DNA from: Gemmatimonadetes bacterium 13_1_40CM_69_22
Lineage (GTDB): Bacteria > Gemmatimonadota > Gemmatimonadetes > Gemmatimonadales > GWC2-71-9
DNA length: 64,000 nt
NCBI GenBank assembly: GCA_001917665.1
Contig: MNEL01000042.1
Span: 16,495-80,494 of the forward strand
Reading direction: 5' to 3'
Part shown: piece after piece, positions 41,728 to 51,092 of the stretch
Position numbering within the stretch: the stretch's first letter is position 1
Layout of the letters: each line of letters starts with the position of its first letter
Translations under genes and position numbers: made by a program
The notes under the pieces: generated by a model
What the model saw: the letters and a program-made list of their open reading frames with translations, nothing else
The model's database searches: none
Told to the model about the DNA's origin: nothing

Positions 41728-44694
41728 GTGATCAAGCACTGCTGGGTGGCTCTGCTCGCACTTTCGTTCGTAGCGGTGGCGGCGGACGCGCGGCCTCCTC
41801 GGCTGGTTGTGCGAACTATCACCGGACGTGTCACGAGCGCGCTGACCGGAGATCCGGTGGTGGGAGCGTCTGTGTCCGTCGTGGGAACCCAGACCACCGC
41901 GGAGACGAGCGACAAGGGCGAGTTCTCGCTGTCCGCCCCGGATGGAGCGATCACGCTGCTGGTCCGGAGCGTCGGCTACAAGCGCCGCACGGTGGCGGTG
42001 GGCGCGGATCAGAACAGGGTGGACGTCAAGCTCGAGCCAGACGTGTTCAACCTCGAGGCGGTCGTGATCACGGGGCAGGCCACCAGCGTCGAGAAGCGCT
42101 TTGCGCCGAACGCCGTTGCCACGGTTGGGGCGGGCGACCTGAGCCGCGTTCCCGTTCCGAGCGTCGAAACCGCAATCCAGGGCAAGGTACCCGGCGCCGT
42201 GATCCAGCAGAACTCGGGCGCTCCTGGCGGCGGGATCCAGGTGAAGCTGCGCGGAGTGTCCACGCTCAACGGCCTCTCCTCTCCGCTATATGTTGTGGAC
42301 GGCGTCATCATGAGCGATGTGGCGATCACCAACAATCAGCAGGTCGTGACGCTGTCGAACTCGGGCTCCAACCCGTCGCCCCTGCAGCAGAACCAGGTGA
42401 ACCGCATCGCGGACCTGAACCCGTACGACATCGACAACATCGAGGTCCTCAAGGGAGGGTCGGCCGCGGCGATCTACGGGTCGAAGGCGGCAAATGGGGT
42501 GGTAGTGATCACGACCAAACGCGGCCAGTTGGGTGTGCCGCATTACACGGTGACCCAACGCTTCGGCTTTTCCGAGCTTTCGCACGAACTCGGCTCGCGC
42601 GCGTTCCGGGATTCCGCGGACGCGGTCACGGTGTTCGCCGACTCGGCGCGGGCTGGCCAAATCTGCAGTGGCGGCTGCCCCTTCTTCGACCACGAGCGGG
42701 AACTCGGCGGTCGGAAGGATCTCAGCTACGAGAGCGCGGTAGACGTCGGGGGCGGGAGCGAGAACACGCGCTACTATTTCTCGGGCCTCACCACCAAGGA
42801 CGCCGGGATCATTCAAAACACCGGCTACTGGAAGCAGTCGATCCGGGCGAACATCGACCAGCGTCTCAGCAGCCGGCTCAACCTGAGCCTCAACACAAAC
42901 TTCGTCCACACGTTGGCGCGCCGGGGTCTCACCAACAACGACAACGCGTTCGTGAGCTACTACATGGCGCTGGGGTTCACCCCGAGCTTCATAGACCTCC
43001 GGCCGTTGAACGGCGTCTATCGCACCAATCCGGCTGTGGGGAGTAACCCCCTGCAGACCGCAGCGCTCATGAATCCCAACGACGAGGATGTGGATCGCTT
43101 CGTGGGCTCCGTGAAGGCGGCGTTCGACATCGTGACGCGCCCCGAGCACCATCTCCAGTTTGTGGGGCTCGGCGGCGTCGACCGGTTCACGCAACAGGAC
43201 GCGCTGCTGTTTCCGCCCGAGCTGCAGTTCGAGCAAACGAGCGGCCAGCCGGGTGTCTCGCTGCTCACGAACGCCGACAACCACAACGCCAACTGGAACA
43301 CGAACCTGGTGTACTCGTACCGTCCTGCCTCCGGAGCCCTGGTGGCGACGACCTCGGCCGGGCTGCAATACGAGGACCGTGAGCTGGGCGTCACGCCGAT
43401 TGTCAGCCGCAATCTCATCGCCGGCCAACAAAACGTGAACGCCGGCACCAGCATCAACGTCTCCCAGCGTCGCGAACGTGCGAAGGACTACGGTTTCTAC
43501 GGGCAACAGGAAGTGCTCACACTGCAGGGGCGGCTGTTCCTGTCGGCGGGGTTCCGGGCCGACCGCAGCAGCAACAACGGCGATCCGGACCACTACTTCC
43601 TGTATCCCAAGGCGGCCGGCTCGTATCGCCCGCCCTCCGGCGTCGGCCCCTTCGGAGACTTCAAGGTACGCCTCGCCTGGGGACAGTCGGGCAATCAGCC
43701 GCTCTACGGCATGAAGTTCGCCGAGCTCGACGCCACGCAGAACATCGGCGGGCTGCCCGGCTTGGTGGTCCCCGGCGCGGTGGGCGATGCGGCAATCAAG
43801 CCGGAGCGCCAGACGGAGATCGAAGGCGGCATCGACGCCACACTCGCAGACGGGCGCGCGACCTTCGAGGCGACCCTGTACCAGAAGAGCGTCAGCGATC
43901 TCTTGCTGCTGCGGACGCTCGCGCCGTCGACCGGCTTTCGCAGCCAGTTCTTCAACGGCGGCAAGCTGCGCGATCGCGGCATCGAGCTGTCGGTCGGTGT
44001 GATCCCCGTCCAGCGCCCCGACGTTTCGTGGCTGCTGCGGTCGGTCTTCTTCTCGAACTCGAGCCGGATCGTCCAGCTCCCGGTGCCGGCATTCGCCTTG
44101 ACCAGCCCTTCGGGCGGCTTCGGGACGAACCTCGGTCAGTTCCTGATTCAGGAAGGCCAGTCGACGACGCAGATTTGGGGGAACGTGCCCGACGCGTCGA
44201 CACTCGGCTTTCACGCGGAGCGGATCGGCGACGCCAACCCGGACTTTCTCTGGTCGTTCGTGAATGACCTGACGGTGAAGCGCTTCAACGTGCATGCGCT
44301 GGCCGAGTGGCAACACGGCGGGGACCTCATCAACCTCACCAAGCTGATCTGGGACTTCGGCGGCACCACGATCGACTGTCCGACGGCGTGCAACCAGCGG
44401 TTGGCCGGATTCGGCAAGGACACGCGAGCGTGGCTCGAGAGCGCCACCTATTTCAAGCTCCGTGAGGTGACGCTCAGCTATACCTTGCCGACTCGGTTCG
44501 TCGAGTGGACGGGAGCCCGCGACGCGCGTGCCAGCGTCAGCGGGCGCAACCTGATCGTCGTCACGGGCAGCACCTACACCGGGATGGACCCGGAGGTGAG
44601 CAACTTCGGGATCCAGCCGGTCGCCCGGAACATCGAGGTCGCGCAATACCCGCGCAGCCGCAGCTTCTGGTTCACCCTCAGCGTGGGGTTTTGA
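41728..44694 (+). CDS. SusC/RagA-type TonB-linked outer membrane protein
   Basis: A 988-aa TonB-dependent receptor of SusC type. The N-terminus has a signal peptide (HCWVALLALSFVAVAADA), then a carboxypeptidase-regulatory-like beta domain (ITGRVTSALTGDPVVGASVSVVGTQTTAETSDKGEFSL). A plug follows (VETAIQGKVPGAVIQQNSGAPGGGIQVKLRGVSTLNGLSSPLYVVDGV, then NIEVLKGGSAAAIYGSKAANGVVVITTK), with a 22-strand barrel ending RSRSFWFTLSVGF. It pairs with the SusD gene 2 nt downstream. The exported substrate is unknown. GTG 41728 is supported by the signal peptide. Confidence 0.94.
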   Translation: MIKHCWVALLALSFVAVAADARPPRLVVRTITGRVTSALTGDPVVGASVSVVGTQTTAETSDKGEFSLSAPDGAITLLVRSVGYKRRTVAVGADQNRVDVKLEPDVFNLEAVVITGQATSVEKRFAPNAVATVGAGDLSRVPVPSVETAIQGKVPGAVIQQNSGAPGGGIQVKLRGVSTLNGLSSPLYVVDGVIMSDVAITNNQQVVTLSNSGSNPSPLQQNQVNRIADLNPYDIDNIEVLKGGSAAAIYGSKAANGVVVITTKRGQLGVPHYTVTQRFGFSELSHELGSRAFRDSADAVTVFADSARAGQICSGGCPFFDHERELGGRKDLSYESAVDVGGGSENTRYYFSGLTTKDAGIIQNTGYWKQSIRANIDQRLSSRLNLSLNTNFVHTLARRGLTNNDNAFVSYYMALGFTPSFIDLRPLNGVYRTNPAVGSNPLQTAALMNPNDEDVDRFVGSVKAAFDIVTRPEHHLQFVGLGGVDRFTQQDALLFPPELQFEQTSGQPGVSLLTNADNHNANWNTNLVYSYRPASGALVATTSAGLQYEDRELGVTPIVSRNLIAGQQNVNAGTSINVSQRRERAKDYGFYGQQEVLTLQGRLFLSAGFRADRSSNNGDPDHYFLYPKAAGSYRPPSGVGPFGDFKVRLAWGQSGNQPLYGMKFAELDATQNIGGLPGLVVPGAVGDAAIKPERQTEIEGGIDATLADGRATFEATLYQKSVSDLLLLRTLAPSTGFRSQFFNGGKLRDRGIELSVGVIPVQRPDVSWLLRSVFFSNSSRIVQLPVPAFALTSPSGGFGTNLGQFLIQEGQSTTQIWGNVPDASTLGFHAERIGDANPDFLWSFVNDLTVKRFNVHALAEWQHGGDLINLTKLIWDFGGTTIDCPTACNQRLAGFGKDTRAWLESATYFKLREVTLSYTLPTRFVEWTGARDARASVSGRNLIVVTGSTYTGMDPEVSNFGIQPVARNIEVAQYPRSRSFWFTLSVGF

Positions 44695-44696
44695 CC

Positions 44697-46220
44697 ATGA
44701 CCCGGCCAGCGCATCCTCAGGTCGCCCCAAGGTCCCGGCGCACGTGGCGGGCCACCGCTCTATCCCTCGTCGCGGGAGCGGCGCTCTGCGCGGCGTGCAT
44801 GGACTTGAACGTCCCGGACTTGAACAATCCAGCGATCGGGGATCTGCAATCGAGCCCGACGCGCGCCGGCGTCATCACGGCCACCCAGGGTCTGTTCATC
44901 GGGGCGCGGGCGAACATCGCTCCGTTCAACGGCTACATTGCCGAGCTCGGCGTGCTGGGTCGCGAGTCCTACGTGTGGAACGCCGGCGACCCGCGCTTCA
45001 TCACGGAGCTGCTCCGCGGCCCGCTCGACGGCGGCAGCCCCCGGTTCGGCGGCAATCTCTGGAACGATCGGCTCGCGAACATTCGTAACGCCGGTATCGT
45101 GCTCAAGGCACTCGCGGTCGTGGGCCCGACGCCGCCGGTAGGCATGACGGCAACCGAAAAGGCCGCCACGGGCGGCTTCGTGAAGACGATCGAGGCGCTC
45201 GATTTCCTGCTTCTCATCGATACACGCGACACACTCGGTGCGCCTGTGGATGTGAACCAGGACGTCGGCGCGCCGCTGGGCCCGTTCGTGAAGCGCGACT
45301 CGGTGTTCGGCTTTATCGTCGGATTGCTGGATTCGGCCAACGTGGCCCTCGCGGCGGGCGGCACCTCGTTCCCGTTCGGCCTCCCGCCCGGTTTCAGCGG
45401 GTTCGCGACTCCGGTGAAGTTCATCCAGTTCAACCGCGCGCTGAAGGCACGCGTGGAGGCGTATCGGGCCACGCTCCTGGCCTGCGGCGCCGCCTGTTGG
45501 ACCCGCGCCAGGTCGGCACTCGATTCGTCCTTCTTGAGTGTGCCCGCCGACACGCTGCTGAAGGACGCGGTGGATTCTGTCGGGACGGCCACCATGTTGG
45601 CGGGCGGTGCCTATTACGACTTCGGCACCGGGTCGGGCGACCTGACGCACGGACTATTCGACCCCACCGGGCTGAACGAGCGCGGGCATCCGTCGCTCCG
45701 CACCCAGGCCGACACCCAGGCGAACGGGCAGCGCGACCGGCGGTTCCTGAAGAAGATCGTGTCCGTCCCGCTGCTTTCCCGACCGTTCAATCACACCGCG
45801 GACATGGCGTTCACCATTTACGGCAGTGTGGTCGCGCAGGTCCCGATCATTCGGAAAGAGGAGCTCATTCTGCTGCGTGCCGAGGCCGAGCTTGGGCTCG
45901 GAAACGCGCCGGGCGCGGCGGCGCTCATCAACTACATTCGGGTCAACTCGGGACGCCTGCCGCCACGAGTGGGCCTAGCCGCTTCGCCGACCGACACGAT
46001 CATCAATGAGCTTCTGAAGCAAAGAGTCTACTCTTTGCTGTTCGAGGGTGGACACCGTTGGATTGATGCTCGCCGGTACGGCCGGCTGTACCCGAGCGCC
46101 GTAAGCCCAGGGCTACCCAACCCCGTGGCGGGAGACAACGTGTTCGCCGTCATGCCGATCCCGACGGATGAGTGCAGTGCGCGGGGCCTCCCGGCCAACT
46201 GCCACCCGCTGACTCCTTAG
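44697..46220 (+). CDS. SusD/RagB family outer-membrane lipoprotein
   Basis: A 507-aa SusD-type nutrient-binding lipoprotein that caps SusC. The lipobox is in LVAGAALCAACMDLNVPDLNNP. TPR-like helices and typical segments include WNDRLANIRNAGIVLKAL, VKTIEALDFLLLIDTRDTLGAPVD, FNRALKARVEAYRATL, IIRKEELILLRAEAELGLGNAPGAAALINYIRVNSG and LLKQRVYSLLFEGGHRWIDARRYG. Sequence and order (after SusC) identify it. The ATG begins 2 nt past the susC stop. No hydrolase follows, so the ligand is open. Confidence 0.94.
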   Translation: MTRPAHPQVAPRSRRTWRATALSLVAGAALCAACMDLNVPDLNNPAIGDLQSSPTRAGVITATQGLFIGARANIAPFNGYIAELGVLGRESYVWNAGDPRFITELLRGPLDGGSPRFGGNLWNDRLANIRNAGIVLKALAVVGPTPPVGMTATEKAATGGFVKTIEALDFLLLIDTRDTLGAPVDVNQDVGAPLGPFVKRDSVFGFIVGLLDSANVALAAGGTSFPFGLPPGFSGFATPVKFIQFNRALKARVEAYRATLLACGAACWTRARSALDSSFLSVPADTLLKDAVDSVGTATMLAGGAYYDFGTGSGDLTHGLFDPTGLNERGHPSLRTQADTQANGQRDRRFLKKIVSVPLLSRPFNHTADMAFTIYGSVVAQVPIIRKEELILLRAEAELGLGNAPGAAALINYIRVNSGRLPPRVGLAASPTDTIINELLKQRVYSLLFEGGHRWIDARRYGRLYPSAVSPGLPNPVAGDNVFAVMPIPTDECSARGLPANCHPLTP

Positions 46221-46340
46221 GGCCGGACGCCCGGGCGCGCCGGTTTTTCTGCGCCGCCCCAACTTGCTTGACGCCCACCCGACCCCGCGCTATATCGGGC
46301 GGCGTGCGGATTCGTGACCGCCGTTACCCCCGGGAACATG

Positions 46341-46346
46341 AAGGAG
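46341..46346 (+). promoter_or_regulatory. Shine-Dalgarno of the TonB receptor
   Basis: aaggag lies 5 nt before the ATG at 46352 and decides this start over the upstream in-frame ORF start at 46172, which is still inside susD. Confidence 0.75.
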
Positions 46347-46351
46347 ACCCT

Positions 46352-49180
46352 ATGCGACGCGTCGTCGGTGTCATCGCCTGCGCGGTCCTGATACTGATCG
46401 CGACCTCGGGGCGGCTCGCCGCGCAAGGCGGGTCGGTCCGCGGCCGCGTGGCCGACACGACGGGGGCGCCGCTGGCGCGCGTGAGCGTCAGCATCGAGGC
46501 GATCGGGGCGCGCGCCACCACCAACGAGAAGGGGGAGTACGAGATCCGCGGCGTGCCGGCTGGCACGCACGCGGTACGTGCCAGGTTGCTCGGCTACGTG
46601 CCGCAGATCGTGCGTGTCACGGTGAGCGAAGCGCAGCCCGCCCGCCAGGACTTCGCGCTGCACACGCAGCCGATCGGGCTCGCGCCGGTGGACGTCGTGG
46701 TCGGCTCCCGCGCGCGGCACGCTGCGTCGGACGAGCTGGCCGTCCCGGTGGACGTGTTCACGTCCGAGCAAATACAGCAGCAAGGGACCACGGAGACGAG
46801 TCAGGTGCTCCAGGCGCTCGCTCCCTCGGTGAATTTCCCCCATCAGAGCGTCACCGACGCGGGCGACATCGGGCGCCCCTTCACCCTGCGGGGCCTCTCC
46901 CCCGACCAAACGCTCGTGTTGTTGAACGGCTGGCGCCGGCATCAGACCGCCCTGGTGAACAACTTCACCTACGGGATGGGCGCCGGCTCGAGCGGCGTGG
47001 ACTTGAACACGATCCCGCAGAGCGCCATCGACCGGATGGAAGTGTTGCGGGACGGCGCGTCGGCCCAGTACGGCTCCGATGCCATCGCGGGCGTCGTGAA
47101 CCTGGTGATGAAAGAGGGTCCGTTCACGCCCTACGTCAACGTCGACGCGGGGCGCTACGCCACCGCCAACTACTCCGGCGACGGCACGACGACGGACGTG
47201 AACGGCGGCTGGGGCGTGAAACTAGGCCGCGGCTCACTCGCCCTGTTCGGAGAGTTCCTCGACCGCGAGCCGACCAACCGGGCGTGGGCCGATCCGTACG
47301 ACAACAGCGTGAACGGGGTCGCGGACTCCGTCAACAGCCAGGGGCAGGTGGTGGTGAAGCGGAACCCGGTCCCGCAGCCGAGCAGCCATTGGGGCGACGG
47401 GCTCGAGAAGGACATCATGACGTTGGGGAACTTCCGCCTGCCGCTCAACGACCCGCGCACCAGCGAATTCTACGCGTTCGGCGGATACAGCTTCCGCCAC
47501 GGGACGGGGAACGCCTACCGGCGGTACGGCAACAACTCGCGGAACTGGCCGGAGATCTACCCGTTGGGCTTTCTGCCGCAGTTCTCACCGCACGTGACGG
47601 ACTACTCGGCTGCGGGTGGCTGGCGCGGAGCGACCGGCGGCTGGTCGCTGGACTTGGGCGCGAGCTTCGGTCACAACCACTTCGATTACGACTTGACCAA
47701 CACGCTCAACGCGTCGTTGGGACCGTGCCTGACGCTCGACCCCACGCTGTGCTCGGCTCCGGCCCCCGGCCCCGACGGGACGGCCGGCACGGGCGACGAG
47801 ATCCCCAACCAGACGTCGTTCTACGCCGGACGCTTGCTCCGCGAAGAGCTGATCGCCCAGGCGAACGTCACCAAGGCGGTGACCCTGGGCCTGCGGGCGC
47901 CCGTGAGCCTGGCGCTGGGCGCGGCGTGGCGCCGGGAGCGCTACCAGATCGGAGCGGGCGAGCTGGCCTCGTACATCAACGGCCGGGACAGCACCCAGTT
48001 CGGCGGCGGCTTGAGCAGCTCCGTCAGCGGCTCACAGGGCTTCCCGGGGTTTACGCCCAATGATGCGTCGGATCACAATCGGACGAACTTCGGGGCGTAC
48101 CTGGACGCGGAGGCGGAGCTCTCCGCGAAAGTCCTGGCGGACGTGGCGGGACGGTTCGAGCACTACAGCGACTTCGGCTCCCGGATGACGGGCAAGCTGG
48201 CGTTGCGTTATCAGCCGTCCAGGCAGCTCACGCTGCGCGGCGCCGCGAGCACGGGGTTCCGCGCCCCGGGCATCAGCCAAGAATACTTCAGCAAGGTGGT
48301 CACCAACGTGATCGCCGGTGTTCCGGTGCAGGTCGGCATCTTCCCCGTGAATACGCACGCCGCCCGCGTGCTCGGCGCGAAGCCGCTGCGCGACGAGACC
48401 TCGGTGAACCTGAGTGGTGGGTTCGCCTACTCGCCGACGGGCAACGTGACTTTCACGGCGGACTACTTCTACATCAAGATCGATCACCGCATCATGCTCA
48501 GCGCGACCTTCCTCCAGGACAGCACTGTCAGGATCCTAGTGGACAGCGGCGTCAGCGGCGTGGGGGCCATCCAGTACTTTACGAATGGCCTGAACACGCG
48601 CACCCAGGGCGTCGACGTCACGGCCAACCTGCGCGTTCCCGAGGTCGGGGGCGGCACGCTCGACTGGACGGCGGGGGTCAACTGGACGAAGAACAAGATC
48701 ACGAGCGTCGATTCCTTGCCTCCGATCTTCAAGGGCACCGGTGAGACCGGCCTAATCGATTCGGTGACCTGGATCGGGATCACGGAGGAGCGCCCCGACT
48801 GGCGCGGCACGTTGACGGGCCAGTATTCCGTGAGCCGATTTCATGCGCTGGCGCGGGCGTCGTATTTCGGGAAATTCTCCTCGGCGCAACCGGGTTACTG
48901 CGACCGGTGCCGCGACAGTTACGGCGGGAAGACGCTGTTCGACGCGGAACTGGGCTACCGCTTCAACGGTGCGGAGCTCTCGGTCGGCGTCCGGAACATT
49001 TTCGACACGTATCCGGACCAGCCGAAGTCTCTTGCCCTGGTCGATCCCTCGGACCCGAGCGCAGGCACGGCCAAGGACTGGAACAACAACTACGGGGTGT
49101 TCCCCTGGGCGGCGGCGTCGCCGTTCGGGTACAACGGGCGCTACCTCTACACCCGGGCGTCGATTTCTTTGAGTCGGTAG
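46352..49180 (+). CDS. TonB-dependent receptor with N-terminal carboxypeptidase-like domain
   Basis: A 942-aa outer-membrane receptor. It has a signal peptide (MRRVVGVIACAVLILIATSGRLAAQ), a CarboxypepD-regulatory domain (VRGRVADTTGAPLARVSVSIEAIGARATTNEKGEYEI), and a plug (TSQVLQALAPSVNFP, PFTLRGLSPDQTLVLLNGWRRHQTALVN, AIDRMEVLRDGASAQYGSDAIAGVVNLVMKEGP). The long barrel ends YLYTRASISLSR. The plug motifs fit siderophore, nucleoside or peptide-type receptors rather than SusC. Substrate unknown. The start has a good Shine-Dalgarno. It follows susD after a 131-nt gap and ends in a strong cruciform. Confidence 0.93.
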   Translation: MRRVVGVIACAVLILIATSGRLAAQGGSVRGRVADTTGAPLARVSVSIEAIGARATTNEKGEYEIRGVPAGTHAVRARLLGYVPQIVRVTVSEAQPARQDFALHTQPIGLAPVDVVVGSRARHAASDELAVPVDVFTSEQIQQQGTTETSQVLQALAPSVNFPHQSVTDAGDIGRPFTLRGLSPDQTLVLLNGWRRHQTALVNNFTYGMGAGSSGVDLNTIPQSAIDRMEVLRDGASAQYGSDAIAGVVNLVMKEGPFTPYVNVDAGRYATANYSGDGTTTDVNGGWGVKLGRGSLALFGEFLDREPTNRAWADPYDNSVNGVADSVNSQGQVVVKRNPVPQPSSHWGDGLEKDIMTLGNFRLPLNDPRTSEFYAFGGYSFRHGTGNAYRRYGNNSRNWPEIYPLGFLPQFSPHVTDYSAAGGWRGATGGWSLDLGASFGHNHFDYDLTNTLNASLGPCLTLDPTLCSAPAPGPDGTAGTGDEIPNQTSFYAGRLLREELIAQANVTKAVTLGLRAPVSLALGAAWRRERYQIGAGELASYINGRDSTQFGGGLSSSVSGSQGFPGFTPNDASDHNRTNFGAYLDAEAELSAKVLADVAGRFEHYSDFGSRMTGKLALRYQPSRQLTLRGAASTGFRAPGISQEYFSKVVTNVIAGVPVQVGIFPVNTHAARVLGAKPLRDETSVNLSGGFAYSPTGNVTFTADYFYIKIDHRIMLSATFLQDSTVRILVDSGVSGVGAIQYFTNGLNTRTQGVDVTANLRVPEVGGGTLDWTAGVNWTKNKITSVDSLPPIFKGTGETGLIDSVTWIGITEERPDWRGTLTGQYSVSRFHALARASYFGKFSSAQPGYCDRCRDSYGGKTLFDAELGYRFNGAELSVGVRNIFDTYPDQPKSLALVDPSDPSAGTAKDWNNNYGVFPWAAASPFGYNGRYLYTRASISLSR

Positions 49181-49235
49181 GACAGCACCGGCGGCAAGGG
49201 CGGCAGGGCCTCAGACCCTGCCCCCCTTGCTGTCC
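49180..49235. terminator. nested hairpin terminator after TonB receptor
   Basis: Arms GGACAGC/GCTGTCC (49180-49186 and 49229-49235), GCAAGGG/CCCTTGC (49194-49200 and 49224-49230) and GGCAGGG/CCCTGCC (49202-49208 and 49216-49222) can pair in alternative nested stems. No T-run follows. It probably ends the receptor transcript and may serve both strands. Confidence 0.7.
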
Positions 49236-49290
49236 CTACATCATCGGCGCGTCGCCTGTGCTTCATCACCACGGCGTAGACATGTCCGCA

Positions 49291-50385
49291 CTACGGCACG
49301 AGCAACACCCCGACCATGCCCCCCAGCCCGTCGGGTACCGCGGCCACACCGTTGGGCACGACCCAGTCGTTGCCGTCCACGAGGAGGTTGAAGTGGTACA
49401 GGCCGCGCTTGAGCGCGAGCGTTCCCTCCCACAGATCCGCGCCCAACGAGCGTAGCGGCGCCGGCTGCCACTGGTTCCAGTCGCCCGCAATCGCCACCGA
49501 GCGCACACTCTCGAAGCGGAACTGCACCACGAGACTGTCGCCGCGGGGGTCGGGAACGAGCGGTGACCACTGCGGACCCTTGGGGGAGGCAATAGGCGCG
49601 GCAGGCGTGGTGTGTAGCCGCACGCCGAGCGTCAGGAACGCCGCCCGCGGCAGGCCCTGATACGGATCCTTCAGGTAGCTCCCGCCGCCCACCTCGAGCG
49701 CGATACTCGGCGAGACGAAGAATCGGAGAAAGGCGCTCCCCGCTGCGGTTGAAGCGGAGACACGGGAAAGCCGCGCGGCGGCCCAAACGGATGCGATCGC
49801 GGGCCCCCGTGTGAGCGTGACCTGTGCGGCCGCATCGGTGAACCACCCCTCGGGGAGCCGCGTCGGCTCTATCGTAAGCTGCCAATCAGCGCGTGCCGCA
49901 TCCCCGGCCGGCCGCCACCAGGCACGCGCGCGGGTGTGAAACGCCGTGGTCGATGCGTCGTTCGCGATCCAGCCGGCTGAGGGCCCCGCGCCGACGCCGA
50001 ATCCCCACCGCGGCCGGGACCACAAGAGCTCGCCGATGCCGTGGGCCGCCGCGGTCCAACCGCCATCGGTCCAACTCATGCCCGCGAGGATTCCCTCCAC
50101 GCCGATCCGCCACCCGTCGCGGATCGGGCGCGACGCGAGCCACAGGTCGCCGCGCCCTTGGCTCGACCACACTCCGCCGGGAAGCGAGGCGAACGAGCCC
50201 GAGACGTCGGCGCTGACGGTCGGGGACCCGAAGTGCAGGGTGGGGGAGAACGACCCCGAGCTGAACGTTGTCCCGCCGGTATCGCGCACGGTGCCGACGC
50301 CCAAGCCGAACGACGCCCGCGCTTGAGCGCCCACCGGTCGGACGCCAAGGCCGGCGGCACAGAGAAACAGCAAGAGCCGCCTCAC
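49291..50385 (-). CDS. secreted protein with C-terminal glycogen-binding (AMPK1-CBM-like) domain
   Basis: A 364-aa exported protein. It has a signal peptide (MRRLLLFLCAAGLGVRPVGAQA). About 240 residues of alternating beta-strand sequence look like an outer-membrane barrel (ASFGLGVGTVRDTGGTTFSSG, TAAAHGIGELLWSRPRWGFGVGAG). The last 80 residues resemble the glycogen-binding domain of AMPK/isoamylase (VQFRFESVRSVAIAGDWNQWQPAPLRSLGADLWEGTLALKRGLYHFNLLVDGNDWVVP). The same domain occurs in the anti-sigma-like protein at 51650. It may display the domain at the surface or in the periplasm. Carbohydrate binding is inferred. Confidence 0.72.
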   Translation of the reverse strand: MRRLLLFLCAAGLGVRPVGAQARASFGLGVGTVRDTGGTTFSSGSFSPTLHFGSPTVSADVSGSFASLPGGVWSSQGRGDLWLASRPIRDGWRIGVEGILAGMSWTDGGWTAAAHGIGELLWSRPRWGFGVGAGPSAGWIANDASTTAFHTRARAWWRPAGDAARADWQLTIEPTRLPEGWFTDAAAQVTLTRGPAIASVWAAARLSRVSASTAAGSAFLRFFVSPSIALEVGGGSYLKDPYQGLPRAAFLTLGVRLHTTPAAPIASPKGPQWSPLVPDPRGDSLVVQFRFESVRSVAIAGDWNQWQPAPLRSLGADLWEGTLALKRGLYHFNLLVDGNDWVVPNGVAAVPDGLGGMVGVLLVP

Positions 50386-50443
50386 GCGTACAAAGCTAGT
50401 TCTGCGCGGCGGCTGCGGTGAGCGGGATCTGGGGCAAGAAAAG

Positions 50444-50474
50444 CGTAGGGGCGCAGACTTGCTGCGCCCCTACG
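50444..50474. repeat. dispersed hairpin, GTAGGGGCGCAG/CTGCGCCCCTAC family
   Basis: A 13-bp perfect stem with loop acttg. A related hairpin, with one extra C, is found at 57361-57383. It lies between the end of the small His/Pro-rich gene and the glycogen-binding protein start and may act as a terminator. Confidence 0.7.
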
Positions 50475-50502
50475 CCGATCGATCAGCTGTTTCCCGCCCG
50501 GC

Positions 50503-50856
50503 TTACGGCCGGTGACTCCCGGACTGGCCCGGGCTCGCCGGCTTATGCGGTGGCTGCGCCGGCACCGCCATGTGCGGCGGGCTACCGGTAGGTGGCGCAG
50601 CAGGTGTGGTCACGCCGCCCGCCTCAGGCACCGCCCGTCCGACGGGCGGAGTTGCGATCCAGCCCGGCCGGTGGGACAGTCCGCCTGCTACCTCGCCGCG
50701 ACGCTGGGTCGCCCGGTGCTGAGCACCCTTGGAATGCGCGGTGACCATCGCCTGCCCCTGCGGAGACGCGTGGTCGTTGGGAATCGTGGGCGTCTGGGCT
50801 GCCAACACGCTCGGTAATGCAAGCGCAGCCGCGAGCCCGATAAGTTTACTAATCAT
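50503..50856 (-). CDS. small secreted Pro/His-rich protein
   Basis: A 117-aa exported protein: signal peptide MISKLIGLAAALALPSVLAAQ, then a low-complexity Pro/His/Gly-rich body (AVPEAGGVTTPAAPPTGSPPHMAVPAQPPHKPASPG). No fold is recognised. ATG 50856 is preceded by AGGAGGGTGC, a good Shine-Dalgarno carried on a duplicated 17-bp unit. It is divergent from the ECF sigma gene and next to the glycogen-binding protein. The composition resembles that of the tail of the 52303 protein. Confidence 0.6.
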   Translation of the reverse strand: MISKLIGLAAALALPSVLAAQTPTIPNDHASPQGQAMVTAHSKGAQHRATQRRGEVAGGLSHRPGWIATPPVGRAVPEAGGVTTPAAPPTGSPPHMAVPAQPPHKPASPGQSGSHRP

Positions 50857-50857
50857 G

Positions 50858-50891
50858 CACCCTCCTACATCCGCCACCCTCCTACATCCGC
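50858..50891 (-). repeat. duplicated 17-bp unit carrying Shine-Dalgarno and ATG-TAG
   Basis: Two exact copies of GCGGATGTAGGAGGGTG (minus strand) lie just before the ATG at 50856. Each has AGGAGG, and each includes an ATG followed at once by TAG. Confidence 0.8.
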
Positions 50892-51092
50892 ACGTGAGGG
50901 GGGCGGTGCCCCCCATGGCTTCGGATCTTCGCTATGAAGACGGCGGCCAAAGGCTTCGGGTAACCAGCCTACCGGAAGTCGCGGTGGGACCGAACGTTAC
51001 CTGCGTGCCACAACGCGACTCTTTAGGCCAGGAGCCGGTTGCCGCAGCCTCAGCGGGCGTCTACCATCCTCTGCGTACCTCTGGCAGCTGAG

